Below are positions 55,460 through 64,000 of a DNA stretch of 64,000 nt, in pieces (the stretch's first letter is position 1; each line of letters opens with the position of its first letter). The notes beneath the pieces were generated by a model. It saw only the letters and a program-made list of their open reading frames with translations, was not told the DNA's origin and searched no databases. Source of the DNA: Ochotona curzoniae. Its lineage: Eukaryota; Chordata; Mammalia; Lagomorpha; Ochotonidae. The DNA is taken from positions 7,936,001 to 8,000,000 of the forward strand of contig NW_024466459.1 of the NCBI RefSeq assembly GCF_017591425.1. The letters are read 5' to 3'. The translations under genes and the position numbers were made by a program.

Positions 55460-55920
55460 AGTAGAACAACACCAAGAAAAAAAATCTTTTACTTAATTTA
55501 GAGATATTTATGTCACACTTTGAAATGTCAACCGTTTTCATTAAATCTTCTCACACTTGGGCTGGCAGAGGGACGCGGGGATCTTTGGGAGACACTTTAA
55601 TCTCAATCAATTAGGAATAAAGGAGTCCTCGCAGTATGCCGATAAAAGAACACTTTAATTTTAGAGCTAATTAAATATCAACAATTGGAATGTGGCGACA
55701 GACACTTAACCTGCAGTAACCCATTATTTATTAGGAATATAATGCCCCAACTCTGAATGGGGAGTCAGTTGTAGTTATTTTAATATCAGCTGTCACAGCC
55801 CAGCGGCTCCCTTTAGTCTTGCTCTGGCATCGACATCTCTCAGGCTCTTCCGGGAATGTCTGTGCACCTGCGCTCCACGTAAGATTAATTAAATGGGACC
55901 CACCCAGGACCCACCAGCAA
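55460..55920. promoter_or_regulatory. Candidate conserved non-coding element, largest in window
   Basis: About 450 bp, AT-rich: 'ttacttaatttagagatat', 'gtcaaccgttttcattaaat', 'ctcaatcaattaggaataa', 'gagctaattaaatatcaac', 'ttatttattaggaatataat' and 'gtaagattaattaaatggg'. CACTT(T)-type words recur at about 55516, 55593, 55651 and 55703. No repeat and no coding frame. Length and motif density make it the best enhancer candidate here. Confidence 0.65.
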
Positions 55921-56334
55921 CACGACCTGAGACCAAGCAAAGGCGGCATAGGCAGTGGATGGCTCGGTTCCAACCAGCCAGAGCTAAGGGGAAAGGGTTT
56001 TGGAACAGACCAGCTGGGAGGTTGGGGGCTACAAATTAGAAGAAAATAAGGAAAACCTGTTGAAGTAGTTGAGCTGTAAGGGTGTGTAGTCTCACATAAA
56101 GAGAAGTGTGGAAGTAGGCAGAGGAGCCAAGCTGGATAACTCAGAGGCTTAATGATACGTTCAGCCACTCCAGGGCGCTCTCCTCTTTGTCAGCCTGGGC
56201 AGGTGAAGGATGTCGCCCCTCCTGGTGCCCGGGTGGCCCCTGCCAAGGTCTCCCCATGTGGAATAACGTTCTCCAGAGAGCAGGTGCATTCTTGTGTGCG
56301 GCTTCTCCTGCACTACTTTGAAAGCGTGTTTTGG
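55921..56334. other. Unassigned single-copy DNA
   Basis: Mixed composition, no repeat or exon recognised. Confidence 0.4.
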
Positions 56335-56614
56335 GGTGAGCATTGGGCCTGGCGGTTAAAGATGCTGCTGGGGATACTCATCCCGTATCAGGTTGCCTGG
56401 GCTTGAGTCCTGCATCCATTCCGGATCCCATCCTTCTGCCAGTGTGCACCCTGGGAGGTAGCAGCCGCTGGCCCAGCACTTGCATCCCTGCCACCCACGT
56501 GGAGACCTGGATTGAGTTCCTGGCTCCTGGCTTTACCTGCTCCCGCCCCAAATGTTGCAAGTATTTGGGAAATGAGCCGGCACATGTAACATCCCTCTCT
56601 GCTTCTCTGCACTG
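56335..56614 (+). mobile_element. CSINE, divergent subtype
   Basis: 'gagcattgggcctggcggtt', 'gcctgggcttgagtcctgc', 'gtgcaccctgggaggtagca', 'acccacgtggagacctgg' and 'ttgagttcctggctcctgg'. The 'caccctgggaggtagcagccg' stretch distinguishes it from the common copies. No A-rich tail. Confidence 0.88.
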
Positions 56615-56745
56615 GAAATGTCTTTTGTGATAGAGTTCATATGGAATACCTTTATATTTCTTATCCGGTTTCCTCTGTGATTTAAGTTCTCAGTCGTTTA
56701 TTTATTATTTACACATTTATTTTGGAAAGCCACAGAAGCAGAAAC

Positions 56746-57133
56746 GGGGCCCCACACAGTGGTTCAGTGGCTAAATCCTCACACATGCTGACATCCCACA
56801 TGGGCACCAGGTCATGTCCTGGCTGCTCCACTTCCCATCCAGCTCCCTGCTTGTGGCCTGAGAAAGCAGTGAGGACAGCCCAAGGCCTTGGGACCCTGCA
56901 CCCATGTGGGGAACCCAAAAGAAGCTCCTGGATTCAGATCACAACAAAGAATGGCTCAAGTTTTTGGGCCCCTGCACCCATGTAGGAGACCTGGAAGAAG
57001 CTCCTGGCTCCTGGGCTTGGATCGGTTCAGCTCTGGCTATTGTGGTCATTTGGGGAGTGAATCAGTGGATGGAGCATCTTTCTGTCTCTTACTCCCTGTG
57101 GGAATCTGCCTTTCCAGTAAAAACAAATGAAGA
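56746..57133 (+). mobile_element. CSINE with 76-bp internal duplication, inside another CSINE
   Basis: Head 'ggggccccacacagtggttc', 'cagtggctaaatcctcacac' and 'ccacttcccatccagctccc'. The 'ccctgcacccatgt' to 'gaagctcctgg' module occurs twice (56894 and 56970, period 76 bp). Tail 'tttccagtaaaaacaaatga'. Pika-like subfamily; no clean target duplication because the right junction is in purine-rich repeat. Confidence 0.9.
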
Positions 57134-57212
57134 AGAGGGAGGAGGGGGAAGGGAAGGGGAGGAGAAGGGGAGGGGGGAGAGAAGGGGAGGGGGGAAGGGA
57201 GGGGAGGGGGAG
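57128..57212. repeat. G-rich polypurine tract
   Basis: About 85 bp of only G and A with many runs of three to six G. It meets the usual G-tract criterion for a quadruplex on the plus strand. It derives from the purine-rich tail-proximal stretch of the surrounding minus-strand SINE. Confidence 0.92.
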
Positions 57213-57475
57213 GAACAGATAGCGATCACCCATCTGCCAATTCACTCCCCAAAATGTGCACAACAGCCAGCGCTGGACCGGACTAAAGCCAGGAGCCTGG
57301 AACTCCATCTGGGTCTCCCATGTAAATGGCAGGAACCCAAGTACTTGAGCCATCACCACCCAGGGTGTGCTTAGCAGGAAGCTGGAGTTGAAGCAGAGCT
57401 TGGATTAGAACCCAGGTCCTCGGATACAGTCTGCAAAGCATCCCACACAGCGGCTTAACCTCTCTACCAAATGTC

Positions 57476-57706
57476 CTTCCTCAGTCTCCCCTAATATTGG
57501 CTGAGTGGATTTGCTTTGTATCTCACAGATTTTTCCACTTACATCCCCTGTGTTTTGGGATCTCAGACAATGCACTCCATTTAGCAGTCTGTCATCCTCG
57601 GCCTGCACAGAGCTGGGCAGTGGGCAGTTCCTCAGTCTCTCCTCATTACAGATGATCTGAACTTTTTTGAGATGTGCCAGCCAAATGTTTTTGTAGAAGT
57701 GCCATC
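57476..57706. other. Unassigned DNA between SINEs
   Basis: No feature recognised; ends at the tagaagtgcc flank of the next SINE. Confidence 0.4.
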
Positions 57707-57997
57707 GTGGGCCCAGTGTGATGGCTCAGTGGCTAAATCCTTCGTCGCAGGCGCAGGAGTCACATACAGGTGCTGGTTTGTGTCCTGGTTGCTCAGCTTC
57801 CCGTCCAACTCCCTGCTAATGGTCTGGTAAAGCAGTAGAGGATAGCCCAGTGTTCCTGACTCCTGGTTTCAGGTCAGCTTACTTCCAGCTGTTGTGGTCA
57901 CTTGGAAAGTGAACCAGCGAGCAGAAGATCTTTCTCTCTGTCTTTCCTTTTCTCTGTAAATCTGTCTTTCCAATAAAAATAAATAAACCTTAAAGAA
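57707..57997 (+). mobile_element. CSINE, pika-like subfamily
   Basis: 'gtgggcccagtgtgatggct', 'cagtggctaaatccttcgtc', 'cttcccgtccaactccctgc', 'gtcacttggaaagtgaacc' and tail 'caataaaaataaataaacct'. It has lost the 'ctgcacccatgtgggagacc' module, joining 'agcccagtg' to 'ttcctgactcctgg'. Flanks agaagtgcc and agaagcagtgcc are a possible target duplication. Confidence 0.93.
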
Positions 57998-58257
57998 GAG
58001 AAAGAAGCAGTGCCTCCACAGGGTCCTTGTCTGCTATATGCTTAGGGAAGAGAACAGCAGAGGGCAAGGACGGCATACCCTGGGAACATGCGATAGCCAC
58101 ATGACCTTGGCTGAAGACAGTGACCTTGGCCACCTGCTCGAGGTGATGTCCACCAGCTGTATCCACCGTAGAACTGCCTTCCTTTCCTGTCTCTCCACGA
58201 CCCCTGCACCTGTCTGTTAGTGAAGCAAGCCCCCAGCAAGCCATGGGCAACAAGCTC

Positions 58258-58420
58258 TACACTGAAGACTCTGGAGCTGCTCTAATTCAAATGCTGGTTC
58301 TGCCACCCTCTGACTGTGTGACCTTGGGGGAGTCCATGAACATTCCCTGTGCCTTCCTTGTCCTCATCTGAGAAATGGGGATGAGGGATGTGTGAGGTTC
58401 AGGGAGCACCCAGAGAGGCG
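58258..58420 (+). mobile_element. MIR relic, well preserved
   Basis: 'aattcaaatgctggttctgc', 'caccctctgactgtgtgacc', 'ttgggggagtccatgaac' and 'catctgagaaatggggatga' follow the MIR consensus order across about 150 bp. Confidence 0.85.
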
Positions 58421-58599
58421 GAATGGGCGCCAGCCACGATTGCACTCACACTGAGCAAGCAAACAGATGTGCCCAACCTGTAGGGAGTGCAGATGTGGGG
58501 GTGCAGCCATCTCCAAGAGCTGGAAGGAATAGTGTGCTCTATGTCAGCACAGGGCTCATCTCACAGGGAAATCTCCAAAGGATGCAGGGCTGGAAGTCC
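58421..58599. other. Unassigned single-copy DNA
   Basis: Short stretch without a recognised feature. Confidence 0.4.
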
Positions 58600-58760
58600 T
58601 CCCGGCTGCCGCGATATTCTCCTTTCTGAGCCAGGCTCCGGGGAATCCATTTGATTAATTTTTATACCTCGCCTACTTGCTGCACACTCCTTCTGCATGT
58701 AGGAGTTATTTCCTAATAAAAGCGAGCGTCCATCAGGCCCCCGGGCTCCCTGTGTGTAGC
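58600..58760. promoter_or_regulatory. Candidate conserved non-coding element
   Basis: 'ccgcgatattctcctttctg', 'atttgattaatttttatacc' and 'atttcctaataaaagcgagc', with CpGs retained and no repeat. Enhancer role inferred. Confidence 0.5.
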
Positions 58761-59454
58761 GGTCAGGTGAAGACACAGCCAAGCTGCAAAGGGAGAACTT
58801 TAATAACGCACAGAGCTTCGTAGCCTCTGGTACAGGTGGTGGTGACCAGCCCTGACTGGCAGGAAGCCATCTGATCACCTTACCTCTGGCCTAGGTCACA
58901 GGAGGCACTTCTTTCTCTTCCTCTCCCTCTCTCTGTCTCAATAAGGATTCAATGACCTGTAAAAAGTCCCAAAGCAAGGGGCTGTCTTCTAGCTATTCTT
59001 CTACTAGGCCTCCTGCAGGTGCCTGACTCACCATTTACAGATGGACGGAGACCCCGCCTCTCCCCTTATAGCTCCAGTGCATCTGGGTCCCCCCCACACA
59101 CACACCGTGGGTCTCGTGCGTGGCATGGCGTGGCAACCCATCAGCTCTCACCCTTCCCCCTAATCCCTGAAAGTACCAAGCTGCCCCTACTTCCCTGCAC
59201 CATCTGGCGTGGGAAGTTAGGGAGCTGGCCCCCAATTCATGCTCAGCATGTTCTGCTGGCTTCCCATTCATCATAGCCACCGAGTAGTGCGAAGAATCTA
59301 AATGCATGGCTCAGCCGGTGCTGGATGTGGGACTCGGACACGGCCCCCTGTGTCCAGCAGCAAGATGGCATTGTCTCCCTGGCCCACATGCTGTGGGGGT
59401 GTCACAAAGCAACGGGTGCCCTCCAGGAAACTGGAACAGCCTGACTTGCTGCAG
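58761..59454. other. Unassigned single-copy DNA
   Basis: A small CT run (about 58911-58937) and an ACACAC stretch near 59094-59104. No exon or transposon recognised. Confidence 0.4.
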
Positions 59455-59640
59455 AGCCACTGTACGTTAGCTAGCTGACAGATAGGAGCGGCGACTATTA
59501 AAATACCCAGCAGATAGAGCTCACACTCAAAAAGAGTTAGCTGCATCTTTTCCCGTCCGCTTTTCCCGTGGACTTTAACGAGTCAGCCGAGACAGTGGCT
59601 GCAGAATCTACATCTGCTGTGGGAGCCGGCTGACCCCACG
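59455..59640. promoter_or_regulatory. Candidate conserved non-coding element
   Basis: 'acgttagctagctgacagat', 'gagcggcgactattaaaata', 'aaagagttagctgcatcttt' and 'gtggactttaacgagtcagc', with about ten retained CpGs in 180 bp and no repeat. Contains a ctgacag TALE-type core. Confidence 0.5.
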
Positions 59641-60559
59641 CCTTGACCTGGATTCGTGATCTTCAGCAGTAAAAACAGCTCCAGTGGAAGAAAAAAGAGA
59701 GAGAGAGAAAGAGAGAGTACAAGTGTGCTTAGGACATTTCAGGAGGGAAAAAGCCGCTGGGCTGGGGTCAAAATGAAGGTTGCCATGGTGGCTGGTGCTC
59801 ACAGTTAACGCGAACCTTTCTAAGGATAAAGGAAGACAGGTTTAACTGGAGCCTGTTCCACCTGCCTTGTTGTCTGCTGCTGGGGACGGCTGCGGTGGCA
59901 GAGGCTGTGGCCTGCGAAGCACAGAAGCCCACGGACAAGAGGCCCCCAGGCTTCTGTGGCTCACACCTGGAGAGACTGTGCCATCTCCCTCTACAGTGGG
60001 AAAGGCTTTGTTGCCTTACACGATGGCCACATGACCAGAGACCAGCAAAGGGGGTGACAGGGCGCTGTGTCGCGCAGCACACTCCCACCCCAGCTGCAAG
60101 GACGGCCAGGCCGGAGGGGTCACACATGCTCTGGGCGTCACAGGAGGGTCACGCCAGCAGCATGCCGGGATCCTGATTGGCCTGCCACCGCCGGGAGTCT
60201 CCTAGCTGGTTTGGAATTTCGAAACATGCTCAGAGCACACATCCCAGTCAGCTAAGCAGGAAGAAACAGCTGCAGGCCTCGGGGGAGCCAGGCGAGCGCT
60301 GGAGGCTGGCCGGCCCGGCAGAGCTGCAGGCACGGAGCAGTCTGTCTGGGACTGGATGACCCCAGCAAGTGGTGTGACCTGTGGGAGGAGGCCAGCTCCT
60401 CTACCCCGCCTCCAGCCAGTAGCCGCAGGCTTCCCTGTGTCCAGAGGTGCCATGTGGTCCGTGTCTTGGGGCTGGCTGTTGTGCTCAGAACCAAAGCTCT
60501 ACTCAGATGGGCTTAGGGTTCCACGGCTTGAATCTTAGAGAGTTACATGCCTGGTTTTA
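59641..60559. other. Unassigned DNA with a GA run
   Basis: A (GA)n stretch lies at about 59692-59717. CpG is locally raised at 60200-60330. Frames up to 119 codons on both strands have no recognisable product. Confidence 0.4.
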
Positions 60560-60700
60560 TGTCCTGGCTTTCAACATTGAGCCTCTTCCTTCACCTCCTA
60601 CAACCTCGGTGTTCACATCTGTAAAATGGGAATAGAAAACCATACAGACCACGCAGGTAGAACAACCACATCACTCATTGTCCAAGCTGAGCAAGAAGCA
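60560..60700 (+). mobile_element. MIR relic
   Basis: 'cattgagcctcttccttcac' and 'gttcacatctgtaaaatggg' match the MIR 3' core. Confidence 0.65.
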
Positions 60701-60947
60701 TTCATTGTTAAAGTAAAAAATAGCAACAGGAGTCATCCCAGACAATGCCAGACATGGGGTGACCTCGGGGGATGTTATGAGGCTATAAAGAGGAAACAGA
60801 AGTTTCTAGAACAAGATTTTTCTGGAACAAGTTCTTCTGCCTGTACCGAGTTGGCTCTTGTTGATACCTCCTCCACAGCATCAGGCTGGCTTCCTCCCCT
60901 CTGAGCCGTGCACTGACAGCTTCATCTATAGAAAGAAAAACAGTGGC

Positions 60948-61190
60948 GAGGACCCGGCGCAGTGGCTCAATGTTTCATATGGGTGCTGGTTCATATCCCA
61001 GCTGCTGCATTTCCCATCCAGCTCCCTGCTTGTGGCGTGGGAGAGCAATGGAAGATGGTTCAAAGCCTGGGGACCCTGCACCCGGAAGAAGCTTCTGGCT
61101 TCCAATTAGTTCAGCTCCAGCCATTGCAGCCACTTTACCCACCTTTCCAATTAAAATAAAGAAATCTTTAAAACAAGCAATCAAGCAAGC
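60948..61190 (+). mobile_element. CSINE, pika-like subfamily, with internal deletions
   Basis: 'gaggacccggcgcagtggct' joins directly to 'catatgggtgctggttcata', so about 40 bp of the head is missing. 'catttcccatccagctccc', 'gcttgtggcgtgggagagca' and 'ttaaaataaagaaatcttt' follow. aaaaacagtggc (about 60936-60947) and aaaaaccagtggc (about 61195-61207) are the target duplication. Confidence 0.93.
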
Positions 61191-61207
61191 AAACAAAAAC
61201 CAGTGGC

Positions 61208-61429
61208 TGCCTAGGCCCCTGCCTCACTGGCTATGCCATATCTCTCTGTTAGGAAAACCCCCCTGGTACCCATCTATAGTCTCATGGTCCATCTCCCTCC
61301 TCCAGGGGGAGGAAGTACAAAGGTGAGGGGGGACATGAGGCTGAAAGGCAGAAAGGCACACGTTCAGAGAGGAAGCACCACCTAGACGGAATGCTGGGAG
61401 AGCTTTCCACAGGATTGGGGAAGTAGTAT
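61208..61429. other. Unassigned single-copy DNA
   Basis: No feature recognised; small direct repeat of 'gaaaggca' near 61340-61357. Confidence 0.4.
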
Positions 61430-61520
61430 GTTGACCATGGTAACTTTAATGACATTCTAATGATCTAAATAAAAATCTCCACAGGAAATTCGTCTGTGGA
61501 AATATTGGATAAGATTAGCC
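61430..61520. promoter_or_regulatory. Candidate regulatory island
   Basis: 'ggtaactttaatgacattct', 'atgatctaaataaaaatctc' and 'gaaatattggataagattag': AT-rich, no repeat. Confidence 0.4.
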
Positions 61521-62009
61521 AGTGTATAGCAGGTGCATATTCAACTCACGGAATGAAGGGAGGGGCAACACAGATCACTGGGGCCCCCGGGCACGGAACC
61601 CAACACACCGGAGATGGGCTTTTTGAGCCAACAACCTCCCCCACCCCCAGGCCTCTTGCTGGACTGGACATGCTGGAGGGCAGGTGGTCCTGGCCCCGGA
61701 AGGCCCCTCAGCCCACAGTGGTCCAGATGGACTATGTGTGGCTCCGGGCCCTCCAGCCCCTTGGAGCTGATCGCCAGCAGTGGCAGGGGAGAGGCACGGC
61801 TGGCAGCCCGGCCCATCCATCAGGGTCCGGAGCAAGACAGTGGCTTGTCCAGCCCTGGTCACGCACTCAGCTCTCTTGGGCTTCAACTGAGTGGTAATCA
61901 TGCAGCCACGAAGACCTGGGTGAGAATATTCCCCCACCCACCCAACCAGGTCCAGTACAGTGAATGTTGGCTTTGTTTACTGCCATGCCCATCCTGCACC
62001 CTTGCCCAG
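61521..62009. other. Unassigned single-copy DNA
   Basis: GC-rich; opposed frames of 120-200 codons at 61575-62216 lack a recognisable product. Confidence 0.4.
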
Positions 62010-62175
62010 GGAAGACCCCATACACTCCTCCCCCCATGCCTTAATGCATCCCCCCCTCCGCTCCATGCATCAGCTTCATGCACCCCTCTCCCGTGTCTTG
62101 AAGCATTTCTCTCCTCCATCACGCCCATGCAACCTTCTGCCTGCTGCCTGAACGCATCCCTTCCCCTGGACAGGT
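62010..62175. repeat. Degenerate minisatellite, about 55-bp period
   Basis: Three diverged units carry 'cttaatgcatcc' (62039), 'cttgaagcatttc' (62097) and 'cctgaacgcatcc' (62147), each followed by a C/T-rich stretch and most preceded by 'catgca'-type words. Spacing is about 58 and 50 bp. Likely an old tandem duplication. Confidence 0.5.
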
Positions 62176-62204
62176 CCATGGCCCCTCCTCCCCTTCAGTC
62201 ACTG

Positions 62205-62700
62205 GCTAAACATTGAGATCTTCCGCCTGGGAGTCTGCATTCCCAGCAGCTGGCCAGGTTGTTTATGCCAGCAAATCCTCCCCTCTGGTGGGGAGGAAGG
62301 AGGCCCCGTGGAAGGAGCAGCCTCCTGATTAGGCAGTGCGTGGAGCACAATGAGGCCTCGGCTCCCGACACAGCCCCCTGCCTGCGCCTCATCTGGGCTG
62401 CTTTGTGCCTGATTTTCTTCTCTGCGGCCCTGTCTCGCGTCCTCTCTTTGCTTTATTTTTGCTCATTTCCCCCCTCCTAATCTGCTTAACAACTCGCCAG
62501 CTCCCTGCCTGCTTTCCTCGCCGCCCCCGCCGGTCCCGCACTTCCCTTCCCAGCCCTAATCGCACCGCGCCGCCTGCGTGGAATAAAAGCCGCCGCTCCT
62601 GGGAAACCCGAACGCAGGCAGCGCTCCCTCATTAAGGAGGCGGGCAGGGTCCGGGCTGCCCTGGGCAAATGGGCCCCCAAGGTGGGGGCTGAGAGCCCAT
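62205..62700. promoter_or_regulatory. Candidate regulatory region with the densest CpG cluster
   Basis: 62480-62660 holds roughly 18 CpGs together with 'cctaatctgcttaacaact', 'cagccctaatcgcaccg', 'gcgtggaataaaagccg' and 'ctcattaaggaggcgg'. TAAT words inside a CpG cluster, and a TATA-like 'aataaaag', make it an enhancer or small CpG-island promoter candidate. 'cccctctggtggggagg' at about 62280 resembles a reverse CTCF core. No transcript evidence. Confidence 0.5.
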
Positions 62701-63104
62701 AAGGGCTTCTCTCCCAGGACACCCGGCTCTGCTTCCTCTTCCTTCTCCAGTTTATGTCTACAGCCTGGGAACTGGGACCATCTAGAGAAGGGGGAAGGGA
62801 AGGGACCTGCCTCCCTGCTCAAGGTCACCCAGGCCTCCACCTGCTCTGCTGGCCTTGGCCTGGACAGTGGCTTCCAGGGTGCTGGCAAGGCATTGAGATG
62901 CCCTAACATAAACCGTGCTCTCCTAGGGGAAAGAAAAGACAGACCACTCCACCTGTTCCCTCCCTCCCGCGTCACCGCCCTGTGCCAGTTGGACGAGTTT
63001 CCTGGAATTCAGGTGCCATTGCAGTCCTGGGCCTCCTGTGGTTGGAGGCAGGGACCTCCATCTGGCAGTCAGCCAGCATCTGGGTACCTGTGACCACCTC
63101 CTCC
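62701..63104. other. Unassigned single-copy DNA
   Basis: A 139-codon minus frame (62556-62975) overlaps the CpG cluster and has no recognisable domain. No repeat seen. Confidence 0.4.
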
Positions 63105-63245
63105 CCAACACACAGGCACACACAGAGACAGACATAAACACAGACACGGGTACACACACATGTGCACACAAACCTACGTTCAACCATAGCACACGTAAAC
63201 ACAGGCACATACCCGCAAACACACACAGGCATGCAGGCATGCATC
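63105..63245. repeat. Degenerate CA-rich simple repeat
   Basis: About 140 bp of ACAC with G/T interruptions ('cacacagagacagacataaa', 'cacagacacgggtacacaca'), ending with 'catgcaggcatgcatcc'. Accounts for the Cys/Val-rich minus-strand frames. Confidence 0.85.
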
Positions 63246-64000
63246 CACGCAGCCTGGTCCTGCTGGCAGCTCAGCCCCCACTCCAGGGCTGGCAATGTGC
63301 CACGGAGGTGCTTTACCCAGTGGCCAGGAGAAGAGAAGCTGTTATCTTCCATGCTGCTGACACTGTCAAGACTTACTCCTTCATTTGTTTAAGAAAACAC
63401 CTTAATGGGCCTGTCTGCCCCTGGATGCCTGTAGAGGGCAGAGGATGGAGACCAAGAAGGATCGCCCTGCTTTCCTTCACTTGTTCTGCATCTTAAGAGG
63501 AGGCCGAGGTTCCCCAGGAGTAGGAAGGGCAGGGACAAAGGGGACTCTGGCGTGGACAAGGACAGAGCCCTGGGCTCTTGGAACAATCACAGCCCAGGAG
63601 AAATGGCTGAGACCCCCGACACAGCCCCTGCTCTGAGCCCTCAGCCCTGGCTCTAGGAGTTAGGGGTGGGCTGTCCAACATAATCATCACCCCTATTCTG
63701 CATCCTCCTGAAGGAAGCTCCTTCCTGGGGCTTCCCACGCCAAGGCCAAGGCTGCCTGTGGCCAAGATGGGCATCCAGCAAAGTGGTTGAAGCTGCAGGC
63801 CTGGGGGTCACTTGGCCTTCAGCTGTCAGGTGGTCGCACAGCCACCCAAGCTGGAGGACAGCTGCTTTGTGTGCGCTGTAGCCAGGAGGGTGAGGGGTGA
63901 CTTTCACCTGAGGAGCCCCAGGCCCAGGAATGGTGGTGCTGCTGTCCCTGTTAAGGTGAGCTCCCCTCCCCAGCCCACCCCCTGCCTCGCAAGCGGCCTG
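63246..64000. other. Unassigned single-copy DNA to the window end
   Basis: GC-rich. Frames of 60-93 codons on both strands have no recognisable product. No repeat found. Confidence 0.4.

Larger units (their letters stand above)
56697..57475 (-). mobile_element. CSINE, minus orientation, split by a younger CSINE
   Basis: The reverse tail 'ttatttattatttacacatt' and 'ttggaaagccacagaagcag' lie at 56697-56745. The body resumes after 57133 with 'gccaattcactccccaaaat', 'gactaaagccaggagcctgg' and 'gtgtgcttagcaggaagctg', and ends near 'cggcttaacctctctacc'. The purine-rich stretch of the element has expanded at 57128-57212. Confidence 0.88.

Noticed and set aside
63038..63352. Cys/Val-rich minus-strand and Thr/His-rich plus-strand frames
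   Set aside because: Translation of a degenerate CA repeat.
1..64000. CRISPR arrays, prophage or bacterial operon features
   Set aside because: The direct repeats present are SINEs, MIR relics and microsatellites; everything is consistent with mammalian nuclear DNA.

Overview
The window is mammalian nuclear DNA. It is GC-rich overall but CpG-poor, with short AT-rich islands, no operon-like gene packing and no open frame that reads like a known protein. It carries about 27 copies or fragments of a tRNA-derived SINE that matches my knowledge of the lagomorph C-repeat (CSINE) family. Recurrent module words are 'ccatatgggtgctggtt', 'atccagctccctgct', 'gcctgggaaagcagtgga', 'ctgcacccatgtgggagacc', 'gaagctcctggctcctggc' and a 'ctctctctct...aataaata' tail. 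The freshest copies (56746-57133, 57707-57997, 60948-61190, 37586-37890) have the 'cagtggctaaatcctc' head and 'ccacttcccatccagctccctgcttgtggcc' style body that I associate with pika (Ochotona) rather than rabbit. My best guess is therefore a pika or a close lagomorph relative; this rests on recall of repeat families, not on a database search.

I found no supportable protein-coding exon, tRNA, rRNA or known microRNA. The longest open frames (up to 275 codons) overlap in several frames and on both strands, are rich in Pro/Ser/Gly/Arg, and contain no domain I recognise. They are what stop-poor GC-rich DNA gives by chance. The window looks like a long intron or an intergenic gene desert.

Layout: SINEs lie throughout, with clusters at 4.2-5.2 kb, 13.6-18.3 kb and 54.9-58.0 kb. 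MIR and L2-like relics are scattered between them. More than 25 islands of 100-450 bp stand out because they are AT-rich inside GC-rich DNA, carry dense TAAT/homeodomain, octamer or TGACA words, keep some CpGs and hold no repeat. The clearest are at 1040-1330, 12475-12830, 16665-16860, 20440-20620, 34195-34430, 35335-35610, 39240-39620, 46330-46710, 53575-53860, 55460-55920 and 62205-62700. Their density is what is expected around a developmental transcription-factor gene whose introns or flanks carry enhancers. I cannot name the locus from sequence alone.

The points most worth a second look are: candidate enhancers with specific internal architecture (a TALE-type TGACA quartet at 35489-35523, a paired octamer palindrome at 32290-32319, a homeodomain inverted repeat at 53651-53676, a CACTT series at 55514-55706); SINE-in-SINE insertions, one with an exact 11-bp target duplication; and internal tandem duplications in four separate SINE copies, two of them around the same module. 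No new biological system is claimed.
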